Of a DNA stretch of 64,000 nucleotides, positions 1-10,652 are shown in pieces. The stretch covers positions 21,231,001 to 21,295,000 of the forward strand of contig NC_135364.1 in NCBI RefSeq assembly GCF_051622035.1, in the 5' to 3' direction. Source of the stretch: Arctopsyche grandis. Lineage: Eukaryota; Arthropoda; Insecta; Trichoptera; Hydropsychidae. Below the pieces are notes generated by a model that was given only the letters and a program-made list of their open reading frames with translations, was not told where the DNA came from and ran no database searches. A program made the position numbers and the translations under genes. Each line of letters begins with the position of its first letter. The stretch's first letter is position 1.

Positions 1-293
1 CTTAAATGTTTGGCTTATAATCTAATAAATATCAGGAAGACGTCAGGCCTACTTATGTACTTAATTTTTTGCCATTTTTTTTTTATGTATTCAAAGCTTA
101 GACAGATTTGTAAATCAAAATATAATTCTATTATCTTTTGTAAAGTACCAGTTTCTTCTTCTGTTGTCATTAGATAATATGCAAAGAAGATAGCATAATT
201 AGACGTATTATACAACGTACAATTAGTTCATTGTGAACTTTTGCCTAAGTATTACCTTTTTATACATGTGCATTATTGAATCTTCTATCGAGT

Positions 294-3200
294 ATGTCAA
301 TGAAGAACAGTTTAAGAAGTAAAAAAATAAGTGTCGATCAGGAAACCGTACCCAAAAATCTCGAGCCCAGTCTTCAAAATCAAATTATAGCAACAATAAT
401 ATGTGAGTCGCTACTGATACAAATTAACTAGAGAAACCATAGATATAGAATACCATAGATACGCCCTTACGCTCTAAGCCGATCACCCTGTTGGACCATG
501 CACACACAAAAAAAAAAGTACAGATCATGCACACTCTCTCTCAGTAGCTAGTTAGCTTCTAAGTAGGAAGGTAGATTGACATTTTTCGAAAATGCCAACG
601 TGTTCAGTGAAATTGTGTTACAATTACTCAAGAAAACATAAAAAGGCGGATGGCATCACATATCATATGTAAGAATTAATATATAATATCTTCAATTGTA
701 GTAGTATTTTAACATTAATGAAATATCGCCGCTATGTATGTAGTGTTTTATGCGTTGGTGGAACAGCGGTCGACAATCTCTGCCACATGTGTCACTAAAT
801 GCACGCGTATATCTTGTTGGCACTGAAGGAAATTCAGAAATCGACATTAAGCTTAAAACTACAAACAATGAACTAAATATTAAAGTGTCAGCTTTAAAAT
901 TGATCCTTGTGGAAGTTACTAATGTTTAAATATTGTAATAGTTAATGATGGTTTTATTATAGTAACATACATTTGTAGTTTAATATAGTGTGTATAGCTA
1001 AATATTTTTTTCTAAATATGGCTTTATTAGTTTGGTTCACTGTCACGCGGAATGTGCAATAAAATAAAGTTATGAATAAGATAAGACTTCATTGCATGTA
1101 CATATGTACATAAACTGGTTGCTGACCACTGCGTTTTTTGCGTTCCTTCCTTTTTTTCCACCACTTCCCCGCTAGTTAAACCCCCCGCCCCCCTCAGATA
1201 GTTGCGACAAGATCTCCAACGAAATTTGTATGTAATGGCATATCTAGGTTATTCTACATCTATGAGAGAAACACATTTTTAATTGATAGCATTTGATTAC
1301 TAGGCAATTTGGGAGCATTTGCAACCGGTGCCGCTATCGGATGGACATCTCCGTCCATAGGTAGTCTAAAAAAATCTGGATTCTTGACAGAAGCAGAAGC
1401 AGCCTGGTCAGGAGGACTCTTTCCACTCGGTGGATTGGCCTCAGTGCCTTTATTTGGATACATTGCAAACACCAAAGGTCGAAAACCAGCTGCTTTTCTT
1501 GCAGGCATTCCAATCACGGTAATAATTACTCTACAATTATGACCGTAAATATCTCTAACTGAAAATACATGTACATCTTCGTTTTCAAGATAGGATTGGC
1601 ATTGAAAGCTTGGGGTAACACATCATACTGGTTACTCATAGGTAGATTTTTATGTGGATTGGGAGGTGGGGCTGCAACCGCACTGCCGCCTCTCTACATC
1701 GGTGAAATTTCAGAACCGCGTGCTCGTGGATTGCTATCATGTTTTTTAATGATCGAGAATAGTTTAGGTTTGTTTTACGCGTATGTGCTTGGAGCTATCC
1801 TTCCCGACATCGATCTACTACCCCTTACACTATTACCTTTGCCGATTATCTTCCTACTGGCATTTTGGTTTATGCCTGAAACACCAATATTCAGATTAAA
1901 AAGAGGCCATGAAGAAGTAAGTGCTATTGTTTTTTATGTTGTTGTTGTAAGACAATTAAAAAAACAGAGATTGGTTGTATTAGAAAGCGGCTCGAGCTTT
2001 GGCTTGGTTGAGAAAGTTGCCATTGAATAGTAAAGAAGTCAAAAATGAACTAACACAATTGGCAACTCGACTTGGACTAAGACTGCCACTACCTCCTTTG
2101 CCGATTAAACGGCCACGACGAATTAGCAGAAGGAAGCCTCAGCCTATCTATATGAGAAGTTGCAGTAGTCCAGGTACATACATTAAGTAGTTATTATTAT
2201 AACTTATAACTTTCAGTGAAACGCACTTTAAAGCATCATTTTTTTCCTATTTCAAGAGATATGAAACGCATTATTTGAATTTATAAAAAGTCTTTTGACA
2301 CATTGATTCATAAACTTCATTGAGTTCAGTTTTATATTAAAACTAGTGTTGTACCCGATGAAATATAATCGTATGGGTGTTGGCCTATTAAGTTATTAAA
2401 TAAAAAAAATTAAAAGAAAGGTATCGGTCCTGTGTTTGATCCGCATGCGGTCGAATTTTTTAAAATACCCTTTAAATATATTTAATATAATGTTTATATT
2501 TAATTGTTTAATATGAAAAAAAAATGGTAAAACCTACCTACCTACCCACATATAAACAATAGAAAAAAATGATTAATTAATTAAATAAATTTTCAAAAGA
2601 TGGCGGTAAATGCTCAGAGACTTAGCGCCGTCTATAATTCTAGAGGAAATATTGGTAGCAAACAATATATATATAGAAGCTTTTTTCTTTTTTTATTACA
2701 TTCGTACGGTTTGTTGGCATTGTTTTAGCTGTGACGTACATATGTATGTCGAATCGATATACTATTATAGTATGGTGAGCGTTATCTTACACAGATACAC
2801 ACACACGGACACACAGAATAGCGATATTATATATATGATTGTTTTTGATTGAAGTCGAGTTATTTTTTTAGATTCAAAAAAGGAGCAAAATTTCGAGTTG
2901 GAAAAATTGAAAGCAAAAGCAGCAACAGCAACTGCAAAAGCCAAAAATGAAAAGTCAACAATGGAAAAATTCAAGCAATTAAGTTAGGCTTTATATACAT
3001 ATATTATCACATATGGGGTAATTTTAGTCAAATAGACACTTTTTACACTATTTTAATTAATTTCCATATGAAGTGTCTGATTTTCTGGAAACTATCCCAT
3101 ATTTTTTGCAAGATTATATCACGAGACATTAGCAATAAAGCTTTGATCATATTTTTTAAAAGAATTTTGATAATATTTTTCATGGGAAGGGATCTTCGTG

Positions 3201-4217
3201 CTTACCTTTTGATTTTCATTAATCATTTGTATATATTAATTAAATTTAAGCTGGTCAGTCATTATAATTGCCTTACTTGATGTATCACAATTAAAAAAAC
3301 CTTTTTGTGAGATTTTATATTGATTGTTTATGTATATATTTTGATTAAAAGTAAGTTCTGAAGCTGGAAGACGAGGCTTGGGTATTTGTTTTGCCTTGGT
3401 AACTACACAGACCTTCACTGGAATGTTTGCTGTATCAACGTATGCTGTGTACATATTTGAAACGGCAGGTAGTGCTGTATCGCCAAACGCATGTGCAATA
3501 TTATATGCCATAGTAATTATTTTGGGTTCGATTTGTGGCTCCTTACTGATGGACAAAGCTGGACGACGAGTAATACTTCATATTTCATATCATATTTGAA
3601 CGGTGTTTGAGTGAATTAATTTCGATTTATGATTGTAGATGATGCAAATCAGTTCGTGTTTAATTATTTTCATATGTCATTTGGCTATTGGATTCAGTTT
3701 AAAATCTGTAGCCAACGGAGAGAAGGGTGGTATTTTAGGCTGGCTGCCGCTGATTGCTCTTCCAGTTTGCGTTTTTATGTTTAATGCTGGAGCTGGAAAT
3801 ATGCCATTCGTGATGCTATCTGAAGTTTTTGCAGCAGAGGTTGTTTTTATTTTATACATATTCGCAATCATTTTCTTTTGTAGCTGGAAATTAGATTTCA
3901 ATTAATTTTTTATGTGCATATTTCAGGTGCAAGATATTGCGAATACCATAATTATGATATTTATATGGCTCACATCTTTTGTACTCATACAATTCTTCCC
4001 ATTGTGTGCCAGCCTGATCGGTCTTCACAATGTATTCTATGTGTTCGCTGTAGTGGCCTTTTGGTCTGCGGTTTATGCCTACTTCTGTTTAATCGAAACA
4101 AAAGGAAAAACTTTGGAAGATATCTTGATGGAATTGTCAAATGAAAAAACAAAAAATTCAACTGAAGTATTTTATGATAATTTGGAAAAGAAAAGTAAAG
4201 ATATCTCACAAGTGTAG
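294..4217 (+). CDS. Tret1-like MFS sugar transporter, copy A (8 exons)
   Basis: Predicted plasma-membrane facilitative sugar (trehalose/hexose-type) transporter of 553 residues. Exons I infer: 294-402, 1304-1518, 1590-1916, 1984-2173, 2872-2982, 3352-3569, 3639-3839, 3927-4217, all joined in frame by GT-AG introns. Motifs seen: the GRK loop after TM2, GRFLCGLGGG in TM4, YIGEISEPRARG, MPETP before the central loop, DKAGRR after TM8, SEVF in TM10 and a terminal IETKGK matching the PETKG signature. Length and about 12 hydrophobic segments fit the family. The start is set by alignment with the downstream paralogue at 5199: both first exons end in NQIIA..I plus a split Cys codon. Odd points: the TM7 motif QQxSGIN reads QTFTGMF, and the TM10 Trp is Phe. 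The intron 5 donor (GTTAGG) is weak. The central loop is basic and Ala/Lys rich. The substrate is inferred, not shown. Confidence 0.88.
592..668 (+). pseudogene. THAP zinc-finger first-exon remnant
   Basis: An ATG opens 25 codons beginning MPTCSVKLCYNYSRK and ending ITYH, followed directly by a GTAAGA donor-like site. This matches the N-terminal half of a THAP (C2CH) DNA-binding domain: initiator Met, C-x4-C, an Asn three residues after the second Cys, and the ISFH-like strand before the usual FP. No convincing second half (CxxH) follows. It lies inside intron 1 of the transporter on the same strand. It is probably a decayed THAP-containing gene or a P-element-type transposase relic. A 59-codon open frame at 750-929 follows but shows no THAP motif. 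Confidence 0.5.
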
Positions 4218-4347
4218 ATGACAATTTATAACATGATACATAAATACATACATACATATGTGCCTTCTAGATTTTATTTCAGTAAAATTAAATGTGTTAC
4301 CATATGTAAAAAAAAATAGAAATGTTTTATATATATTTTTATTATGA

Positions 4348-4353
4348 AATAAA
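4348..4353 (+). promoter_or_regulatory. Poly(A) signal of transporter copy A
   Basis: AATAAA about 130 bp after the stop codon of the first transporter, in AT-rich sequence. It is the first canonical hexamer after the stop. Confidence 0.5.
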
Positions 4354-5198
4354 CATCAGATAAATAATTACTACTACTACTAACATCAATGCTTTGATTT
4401 GGTGATTGATTACATATTTGTTACGTTTAAGGAAGATAAAGATTGGTTTTTAATAGGAAAAGCAATAAAAATCAACATTTTATCTTTTCAATTATTGTTC
4501 TTAACCATGTTATCATCATCATAAGTCCCTTAGCAAATAAAATACTGTAACACATCTCTGTTCTTCTCCGGCTCTAGGCAACACTTTTCTATGTTTCTAC
4601 ATATGTATGTACTTACATATTTTCCTTTCTTATTTTTATAACTTTTTCTTCTGCACTCCTAGAATATCATTTAATTGGCTTTTTTAAATGCCATATTTTC
4701 CTTTCTTGTCTTAATCTTCCAGTCGTATGTCCCAATTTTTTTCATTTCAATCTCCTCACTCGTTCCACTGTTATTACATATCCTGAATATATAATATTTA
4801 TTTTCTTACACATGAGCCTGACTTCCTGAACCTTGTGTAGAAGTTTAAAATGCAATGCTTAAATTTCGCATTCATACACCATTAATAGCAAAATATTTTT
4901 GAGCACAACAGAATTTTTTACTTAAATATAAGATTTACCTTAAGAAATAACTACTGACTAATTTTATATTGGCAAAACTAATTTAAATAGAAAATTTAAT
5001 TTTAAATCCTATTCATAAAACGCATTTAGAAACAAAATAATGTTTTGAAGTATTTCAATAATTCTCATTTGTTTTTATAACAACTGGAAAAAGTTCCATT
5101 AAACAAACATTTTTCCAATCCTGACAATCATCTTATACATCCCGAGACTGACATTTTCTTTATTATTTTATACACCATATTATATAGTAAAAACCAAA
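4354..5198. other. Intergenic spacer between the two transporters
   Basis: About 0.85 kb between the poly(A) signal of copy A and the start codon of copy B. No open gene is seen. The stretch 4620-4910 faintly resembles the minus-strand RTE 3' ends elsewhere in the window (for example at 40985-41510), but it is too decayed to call. The promoter of copy B must lie here; no clear TATA or initiator was identified. Confidence 0.4.
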
Positions 5199-8100
5199 AT
5201 GACATCTGTACAACGACAACCTGAAAAAAAAGTCGTCATCGTTGAAAATCCTAAAATGCCACCTCAAAACTTTTTTACAAAAAACACTATATACAAAGTG
5301 CGTCCACACAATCAAATCATAGCGGCTCTCATATGTAAGCTTTTAATATACCTACATATAATCACTTCATTATGATTTTTTCACGCTTACTGACGGAATG
5401 CTGAATTTAGGCAACCTTGGCATGTTTTGCTTCGGTTGTGCCATAGGATGGACTTCACCAACTGTCGAAAAATTGGAATCATCAGGATTTTTTACACCTG
5501 ACCAGGCCACTTTGAGTGGCTCGTTGGTGTCAATCGGTGCTTTGTTGGCGTTGCCCATTTTTGGCTTCATTTCTACAAAATTTGGACGGAAAGCTGGTGG
5601 ATATTTCACGGGCATAGTATTTGTGGTATGGTAAATTATATATTATATAATATAATATGAAATATTTCATTGTTAGAAGGAAGTAAAATTTAATTCTTGG
5701 AAAAGCATTTATTTTTCAGGTCTGAAAACAACTTTCGTAAGCGACTTTATGATCATTTTCTATTCATCACATTATTCAATTTATAACAATATATAACAAT
5801 TTGTTGTTTATTTTTTTTTTTAATATTGATTTAGATCAATGTAAATACAAAAATATACAAAAAAAACTTTCATTTAAATTTGACATTTAGGGCGAAATCA
5901 CATAGGGAAGAATGGTACATCGTGTTTTTGATTTTGATTTTTAAATGCTTTTTATTATTACGAAATTATGTTCACAATACATCTTATATCTATTTTAATA
6001 GCTACTGATCTACTGATCATTTTCTATTTTACAATTTAATTTAATTTGGTTAGTAATCATAGTATTATATTATTCTAATGTTAATCTACAATAGAGATTA
6101 TTATAGATGTTAATCTACATTAGATTAGCATAATAGGAAAAAGAGCTCAAAAACCTATTTACAATCCTTTTACATCGTGTGCTTGGCTCCCCACTGTGGG
6201 GGATCTCTTACATTTCTTCAAATATGAGATACACCGTTATCGATCACTGTCAAGCAAGGATAAATACAAGGATAAAATTTTACCGAAAACACTCCAGGGG
6301 GTGGTTTTGGGACGGTGTGTGCCTTGAATATGTGCTGGGCATGCCACATTTTTTTGGCATATTTAAAAGCATCTAAAAAAAACCATGTGCCGCGTTTTTT
6401 CCTGTGTGATTTGATATAAAAGTATATGCATTCGTTTGATTGAATTCACTACATATAATTGAAGCATTTCAGGATTGGAATAAAAGATTTTATCTGTTAT
6501 TGATTACAACAAATCAATGATGAAACAATATTACTTCTCCGTCGTTTTGCATTTACATACATACTTTACATTTCTACCGTACCACTAAAGTTTTTAACTT
6601 TCAGATTGGATTCTCGATGAAAATAAATGCCAGATCGCCTGCTATATTGCTGACAGGTCGACTCCTATGTGGCTTAGCTGGTGGTTCTTCCACCACCTTG
6701 CCGACTCTGTACATCGGAGAGACTGCCCAGCCAGAGTATCGTGGATTACTATCATCGCTGATGATGGTTGAGTACGGAGTGGGAATTTTATTCACCTTTA
6801 TAGTTGGAATGTTTGTGGATCCTCACCTGTTGGCTCTCATACTATTGCCGGGGCCGATATTTTTCTTGGTAGCATTTTGGTTCATGCCGGAAACACCCTC
6901 ACAGAAACTGCGACAGGGAGACGAGGAGGTGATTAATAAGTGGTTTATATTATATATTTCTTTTATGATTTTATTTTATTTGAAAATATAACTATCAGGC
7001 TGCTGCTAAATCGTTGGCCTGGTTGAGAAAGTTGCCGTTGAATTGTGAGCAATTAAGTGAAGAGCTTGCTGACACAGCCGAGCAGCTCGGTTTGGCTCTT
7101 CCTTTAGATCCATCTAAAAAAAAAGGGTTTTTCATTAAAAAATCACAAAGTGAGTAGTTTTAGAACACATAATATTTTTATATATATGTTACAAAATATA
7201 ATTGGAAATTATTATTTTATTTTAGAACCAACGTCATCACAAGAAACATACATTCCAATAACAAGAGAAGTTCCAAAAACATTAGAACAAGCCAAAAAAG
7301 GCAAAAACTTCATGCATATGATAAAATTACTATGTAAGTATATATAATTTTACTTTATGATTAGTTATAGTAATAAATGTATTAGTTTCAGATTTGATTA
7401 ATGTTTATAGTTACTACCAATGTTGGGCTTTCTGGATTGCATATCACTTTCACATTGGTCACTGCTCAAACCTTCACGGGTCTGTTCGCCGTAGCCACGT
7501 ACACGAAAAATATTTTCAATGACGCTGGAAGTCCTATATCTTCAGATTTGGCTTCCATCTTGTATGCTATTTTCTTCCTGGCAGGTTCGTCAATCGGATG
7601 TGTTTTGATGGATAAAGCTGGACGAAGAGTAAGTAATACATTCGGTATAAGATAGATGGTGATATTGTAAACAGTATAAAAGTTGTGCATATGGTTAATA
7701 AATGTGATGTTTTAAGATTTTGCAGATCACCTCTAGCGCAATTGTGTTCGTTTGTCACATGTCTCTGGGTATTAGCTTGAAACTGATGGGAGATGGACAT
7801 CATGGAGTAGTCAATTACATACCGTTGATTGCGTTACCTTTAGCGGTTTTCGCATATAATATGGGAATCGCTGTTATTCCTTTTGTCATCGTATCGGAAA
7901 TTTTCGATCTTGAAGTAATTAATCTCTGAAATTAAAGCGTTGTTTATAAATGTTTGTTTTTATTAACGTGTACTTTTTTCGTTCGCAGGTGAAAGATTTG
8001 GCTACCGCTATCATTATGACGTATGTTTGGTCTTCGGTTTTTATTTTGTTGACTTTCTTTCCAACATCAGTGGAGGCTATCGGGCTATCTTCTACATTTT

Positions 8101-8312
8101 GGATATTTGCTGTTGTGGCACTGTGGTCTACCATATACTTTTACTTTTTCCTCATCGAAACGAAAGGCAAACCTCTGGAACAAATTTTGTACGAACTGTC
8201 TGGAACTGAAAAGGTTCAACGTAAAAGCTTTTATGATTTGAGCAGACGCGAAAGATCGTCCAAACTCATATTGTACAGCTTCAGTGACGAAGACAAGAAA
8301 AATAAACCTTAA
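5199..8312 (+). CDS. Tret1-like MFS sugar transporter, copy B (8 exons)
   Basis: Tandem paralogue of the upstream transporter, predicted 557 residues. Inferred exons: 5199-5334, 5411-5625, 6605-6928, 6999-7149, 7226-7333, 7411-7628, 7717-7914, 7989-8312. Exons 2 (215 nt) and 6 (218 nt) have the same lengths as in copy A, and all seven introns share position and phase, so this is a gene duplication rather than retrocopying. Motifs: FGRK, GRLLCGLAGG, YIGETAQPEYRG, MPETP, DKAGRR, SEIF, IETKGK. TM7 reads QTFTGLF where QQxSGIN is usual, and TM10 has Phe for Trp, as in copy A. Exon 7 is started at 7717 rather than 7726 because ILQITSS then aligns with MMQISS of copy A. Intron 2 is enlarged to 979 bp by transposons, against 71 bp in copy A. 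The charged C-terminus extends past the last helix. Likely a membrane sugar carrier; substrate unknown. Confidence 0.9.
5890..6418. mobile_element. Possible MITE in intron 2 of transporter copy B
   Basis: Imperfect terminal inverted repeats: GGGCGAAATCACATAGG at the left and the complement of CAAATCACACAGG at the right (11 of 13 core bases shared). No convincing target duplication was found. It contains the jockey LINE tail at 5926-6170, which inserted later. Confidence 0.3.
5926..6170 (-). mobile_element. Jockey-clade LINE 3' end with target duplication
   Basis: A 245-bp segment homologous to the 3' ends at 15551, 17347 and (inverted) 29157. It starts with a T-rich run, the complement of a poly(A) tail. 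It is flanked by perfect 10-bp direct repeats TACATCGTGT at 5916-5925 and 6171-6180, the mark of target-primed reverse transcription. It is severely 5'-truncated and noncoding. It sits in intron 2 of the second transporter. Confidence 0.8.
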
Positions 8313-8400
8313 ACACGTTTTATCTAAGAAGTTTCATTCGATTTGAAAATATAAAATTTAAATGTAAACAAAAATTTAAAATAATACACAGTTCAATTTG

Positions 8401-8406
8401 AATAAA
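8401..8406 (+). promoter_or_regulatory. Poly(A) signal of transporter copy B
   Basis: AATAAA 89 bp after the stop codon of the second transporter, followed by T-rich sequence. Confidence 0.55.
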
Positions 8407-9228
8407 ATTTTAATACATTATTCATTTGTTGTTTTATATGTAATTTCTTCATTAATATTTTGACCACTGATTTAGTTTTTTTTTCTAAATATAATACTTC
8501 CATAATTAAAAACTAACATAAATAATTAATTTTCTTTAATGCTCTTATAAAATTCTTCACAGAACTGGTTTAAATTATGCTTATCGGTGAGCAAACATTT
8601 TAAAATTTAACATTCAATATTGCGTTTTATCACTGGACCACATATTGTTCATCAAAGAAAAAAATCCTTGGGCAGATGCATATGTTCCTGTTAAACATAG
8701 ACAATATTTGACTAATTTGCCAATATTTTCATAGGAGACATAATTTTCGTTGAAGGCTTTGTATATTTAAATTCATCTATTAGATAAAAAAGTGTACTGG
8801 TTTTATCTCACGACTTATCAGGACAGATACTAAAAAAAAATCCAGTACAGTTCTTGTAAAAACCTTATATTACTACAACATGAAAGCTTCTGTTATGAAA
8901 AATTCAAGTTTATAGTCTTATTATAAAATAAGTATAGACGAGAAATATATTATGCTACTCCTCCTTTATATATTATAGAATTAAATTACAATAAACTATT
9001 ATATGTATATTCATGAAACCATTTAAAAAATTTGAACAATGTTTTATGTACAACTGTACTCTTCGACGCTTTATTTGAAAATTCTTAATCCCAAGCGTTC
9101 TATGTATGTTATGTACATACTTGAGCATGCATATTTGCACCTGTGATAAAAATGTACCAATTTCACAAAAATCAGCATAAACTCGACAGGTAAGCATCAC
9201 CAAGAGACCAAGCCGGATTAGTACCAAG
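8407..9228. other. AT-rich intergenic sequence, nothing recognised
   Basis: No open frame, repeat family or RNA gene stands out in these 0.8 kb. Confidence 0.4.
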
Positions 9229-9468
9229 TTAATAGACACGAAATACATACATACATACATTCGTGAGCATGTTTATGTTTTGTAGTAGGTATGTGTGAGT
9301 CGACAACTTGGGTGGTCTATCCGAGGTCGGCGGTATTGTTCGACACGAGACGCCATCAGGTTCAGCCAGTTTCGATTTATCACCATTAACGGGGGCCCCC
9401 ATCTCAACATCATCATGCGAAATCGGATCGCCAGCATCAATCATCATCACCGCCTTCCATTTATCCAC
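9229..9468 (-). CDS. Candidate coding exon, unrecognised
   Basis: A GC-richer island in AT-rich DNA. On the minus strand an open frame contains an ATG-ATG pair and reads MMIDAGDPISHDDVEMG, then acidic and Ser/Pro-rich sequence. Composition and codon spread look protein-like, and the upstream GC-rich 9470-9620 could be a 5' leader. There is no clear splice donor, and I do not recognise the protein. If real, the rest of the gene would have to continue leftward past the transporters. Confidence 0.22.
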   Translation of the reverse strand: MDKWKAVMMIDAGDPISHDDVEMGAPVNGDKSKLAEPDGVSCRTIPPTSDRPPKLSTHTYLLQNINMLTNVCMYVFRVY

Positions 9469-9857
9469 ATGCTACGTGCATACGAGTACTTCAGATATAA
9501 TTACTGTGTATCGATCGGTCCATGCTCTCTGGGACACTTGCTTTTGAGCGAATTTGCTTTCGTTTGGAGATTGTTCGGTTGGGTGTTGCACCGTGGAGGC
9601 TGAGCAACCCCGTAATTAGGTGTTTTTTTCCTGGGGGATTTGAACTGGAAAAATAAAACGGCGGAAAAAAACTAGCCGGACGAGATTTCTTCTCCCCCTG
9701 GACCACAAAACTGGTTTATTCATGAGAATAGACTGAACCGTAGAAATGGAGTGCGTTTTTTGTGCAGGACGTGTCGCTCAAAGTGTGGCTCGCACGCGCT
9801 CTCCTTTGGCGATTTTCATCTGACCAGATTTTCTCAGATTGTAGTCATCTTATATAC

Positions 9858-10233
9858 GGGTCTACCTCACGGGCCCGAATGTGAAAAGCCCGAAAACGCA
9901 AATATCGGAAGGCAAAGATCGAAAATCGAAAGATAAAAAAAGAGTGCATGGTAAACGGTACATACTCACTTAATTTGCACGAGCAGGATAAAACAGGAAC
10001 AAGAGGAACAGGCTTTTCGTCCCGTATTCGGCGCGCGCACATTAATACGGGAGGAAAAGCCTGTTCCTCTTGTTCCTGTTGTATCCTGCTCGCGCAAATT
10101 AAGTCAGAATGTACCGTTTACCATGCACCCTTTTTTTTTTGATCTTTTGACTTAAGATCTTTCGATTTTCGATCTTTGCCTTCCGATATTTGCGTTTTCG
10201 GGCGTTTCGCATTCGGGCCCGTCACGGAGACCG
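9858..10233. mobile_element. Foldback element, copy 1 (9-bp TSD)
   Basis: A near-complete palindrome with two arms of about 170-190 bp around a short centre near 10030. The ends read GGGTCTACCTCACGGG at the left and the complement of CGGTCTCCGTGACGGG at the right. The flanks CTTATATAC (9849-9857) and CTTATATAG (10234-10242) are 9-bp direct repeats with one mismatch. Long inverted arms with a 9-bp duplication suggest a Mutator-like (MULE) or other foldback family. There is no transposase. The small open frames inside are by-products of the palindrome. Confidence 0.75.
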
Positions 10234-10253
10234 CTTATATAGATATGTATTTG

Positions 10254-10643
10254 GGGTGACCGTGAAAAAGTCAAAGTGAAAAAGTCGAAAATATTCGTTT
10301 ATTATGCATACATATGAAAAATGGTTAGTATGTATATATATCAGTGGCGTGCGGTAAAACTTTCTCTCCCCCCGTCATACATCCTCACTTAATTTGCGCG
10401 AGCAGGATACAACAGGAACAAGAGGAACAGGCTTTTCCTCCCGAATCACATTAAACAAGGCTGTGTGACAAAAAGAAAGATAATTTCACCGCATGCCACT
10501 GATATAGTATATATACATACATAGTACCGTTTACCATGCACCCTTTTTTTGATCTTTCGACTTAAGATCTTTCGATTTTCGATCTTTGCCTTCCGATATT
10601 TTCTTTTTCGACCTTTTCACTTTCGGTCCCGTGAGGTAGACCC
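10254..10643. mobile_element. Foldback element, copy 2 (perfect 9-bp TSD)
   Basis: Same family as copy 1 and almost touching it. Left end GGGTGACCGTG, right end GAGGTAGACCC. Flanked by perfect 9-bp repeats ATGTATTTG at 10245-10253 and 10644-10652. The right arm is intact; the left arm is disrupted around a hAT-type insert (10342-10501). Confidence 0.72.
10342..10501. mobile_element. Short hAT-type element inside foldback copy 2
   Basis: Inverted ends CAGTGGCGTGCGGTAAA and the complement of CAGTGGCATGCGGTGAAA. The CAGTGG start is typical of hAT elements. The interior includes a piece of foldback arm (about 10380-10445), so the history is compound: either captured sequence or a rearrangement. 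The flanks give only a weak 8-bp match in a TA repeat. Confidence 0.5.
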
Positions 10644-10652
10644 ATGTATTTG

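Noticed and set aside
2610..2852. Open frame in intron 4 of the first transporter
   Set aside because: Lies wholly between exons 1984-2173 and 2872-2982, AT-driven, no motif.
7726..7914. Alternative start of exon 7 in transporter copy B after TTGCAG at 7725
   Set aside because: It keeps the frame and has a better acceptor, but it would delete three residues relative to copy A; the acceptor at 7716 gives an exact match in length. RNA data could reverse this.
9948..10142. Small Cys/Ser-rich protein, repeated at 29283-29534
   Set aside because: Both copies come from the arms of the foldback element; the frame crosses the palindrome centre and is not conserved as a protein would be.
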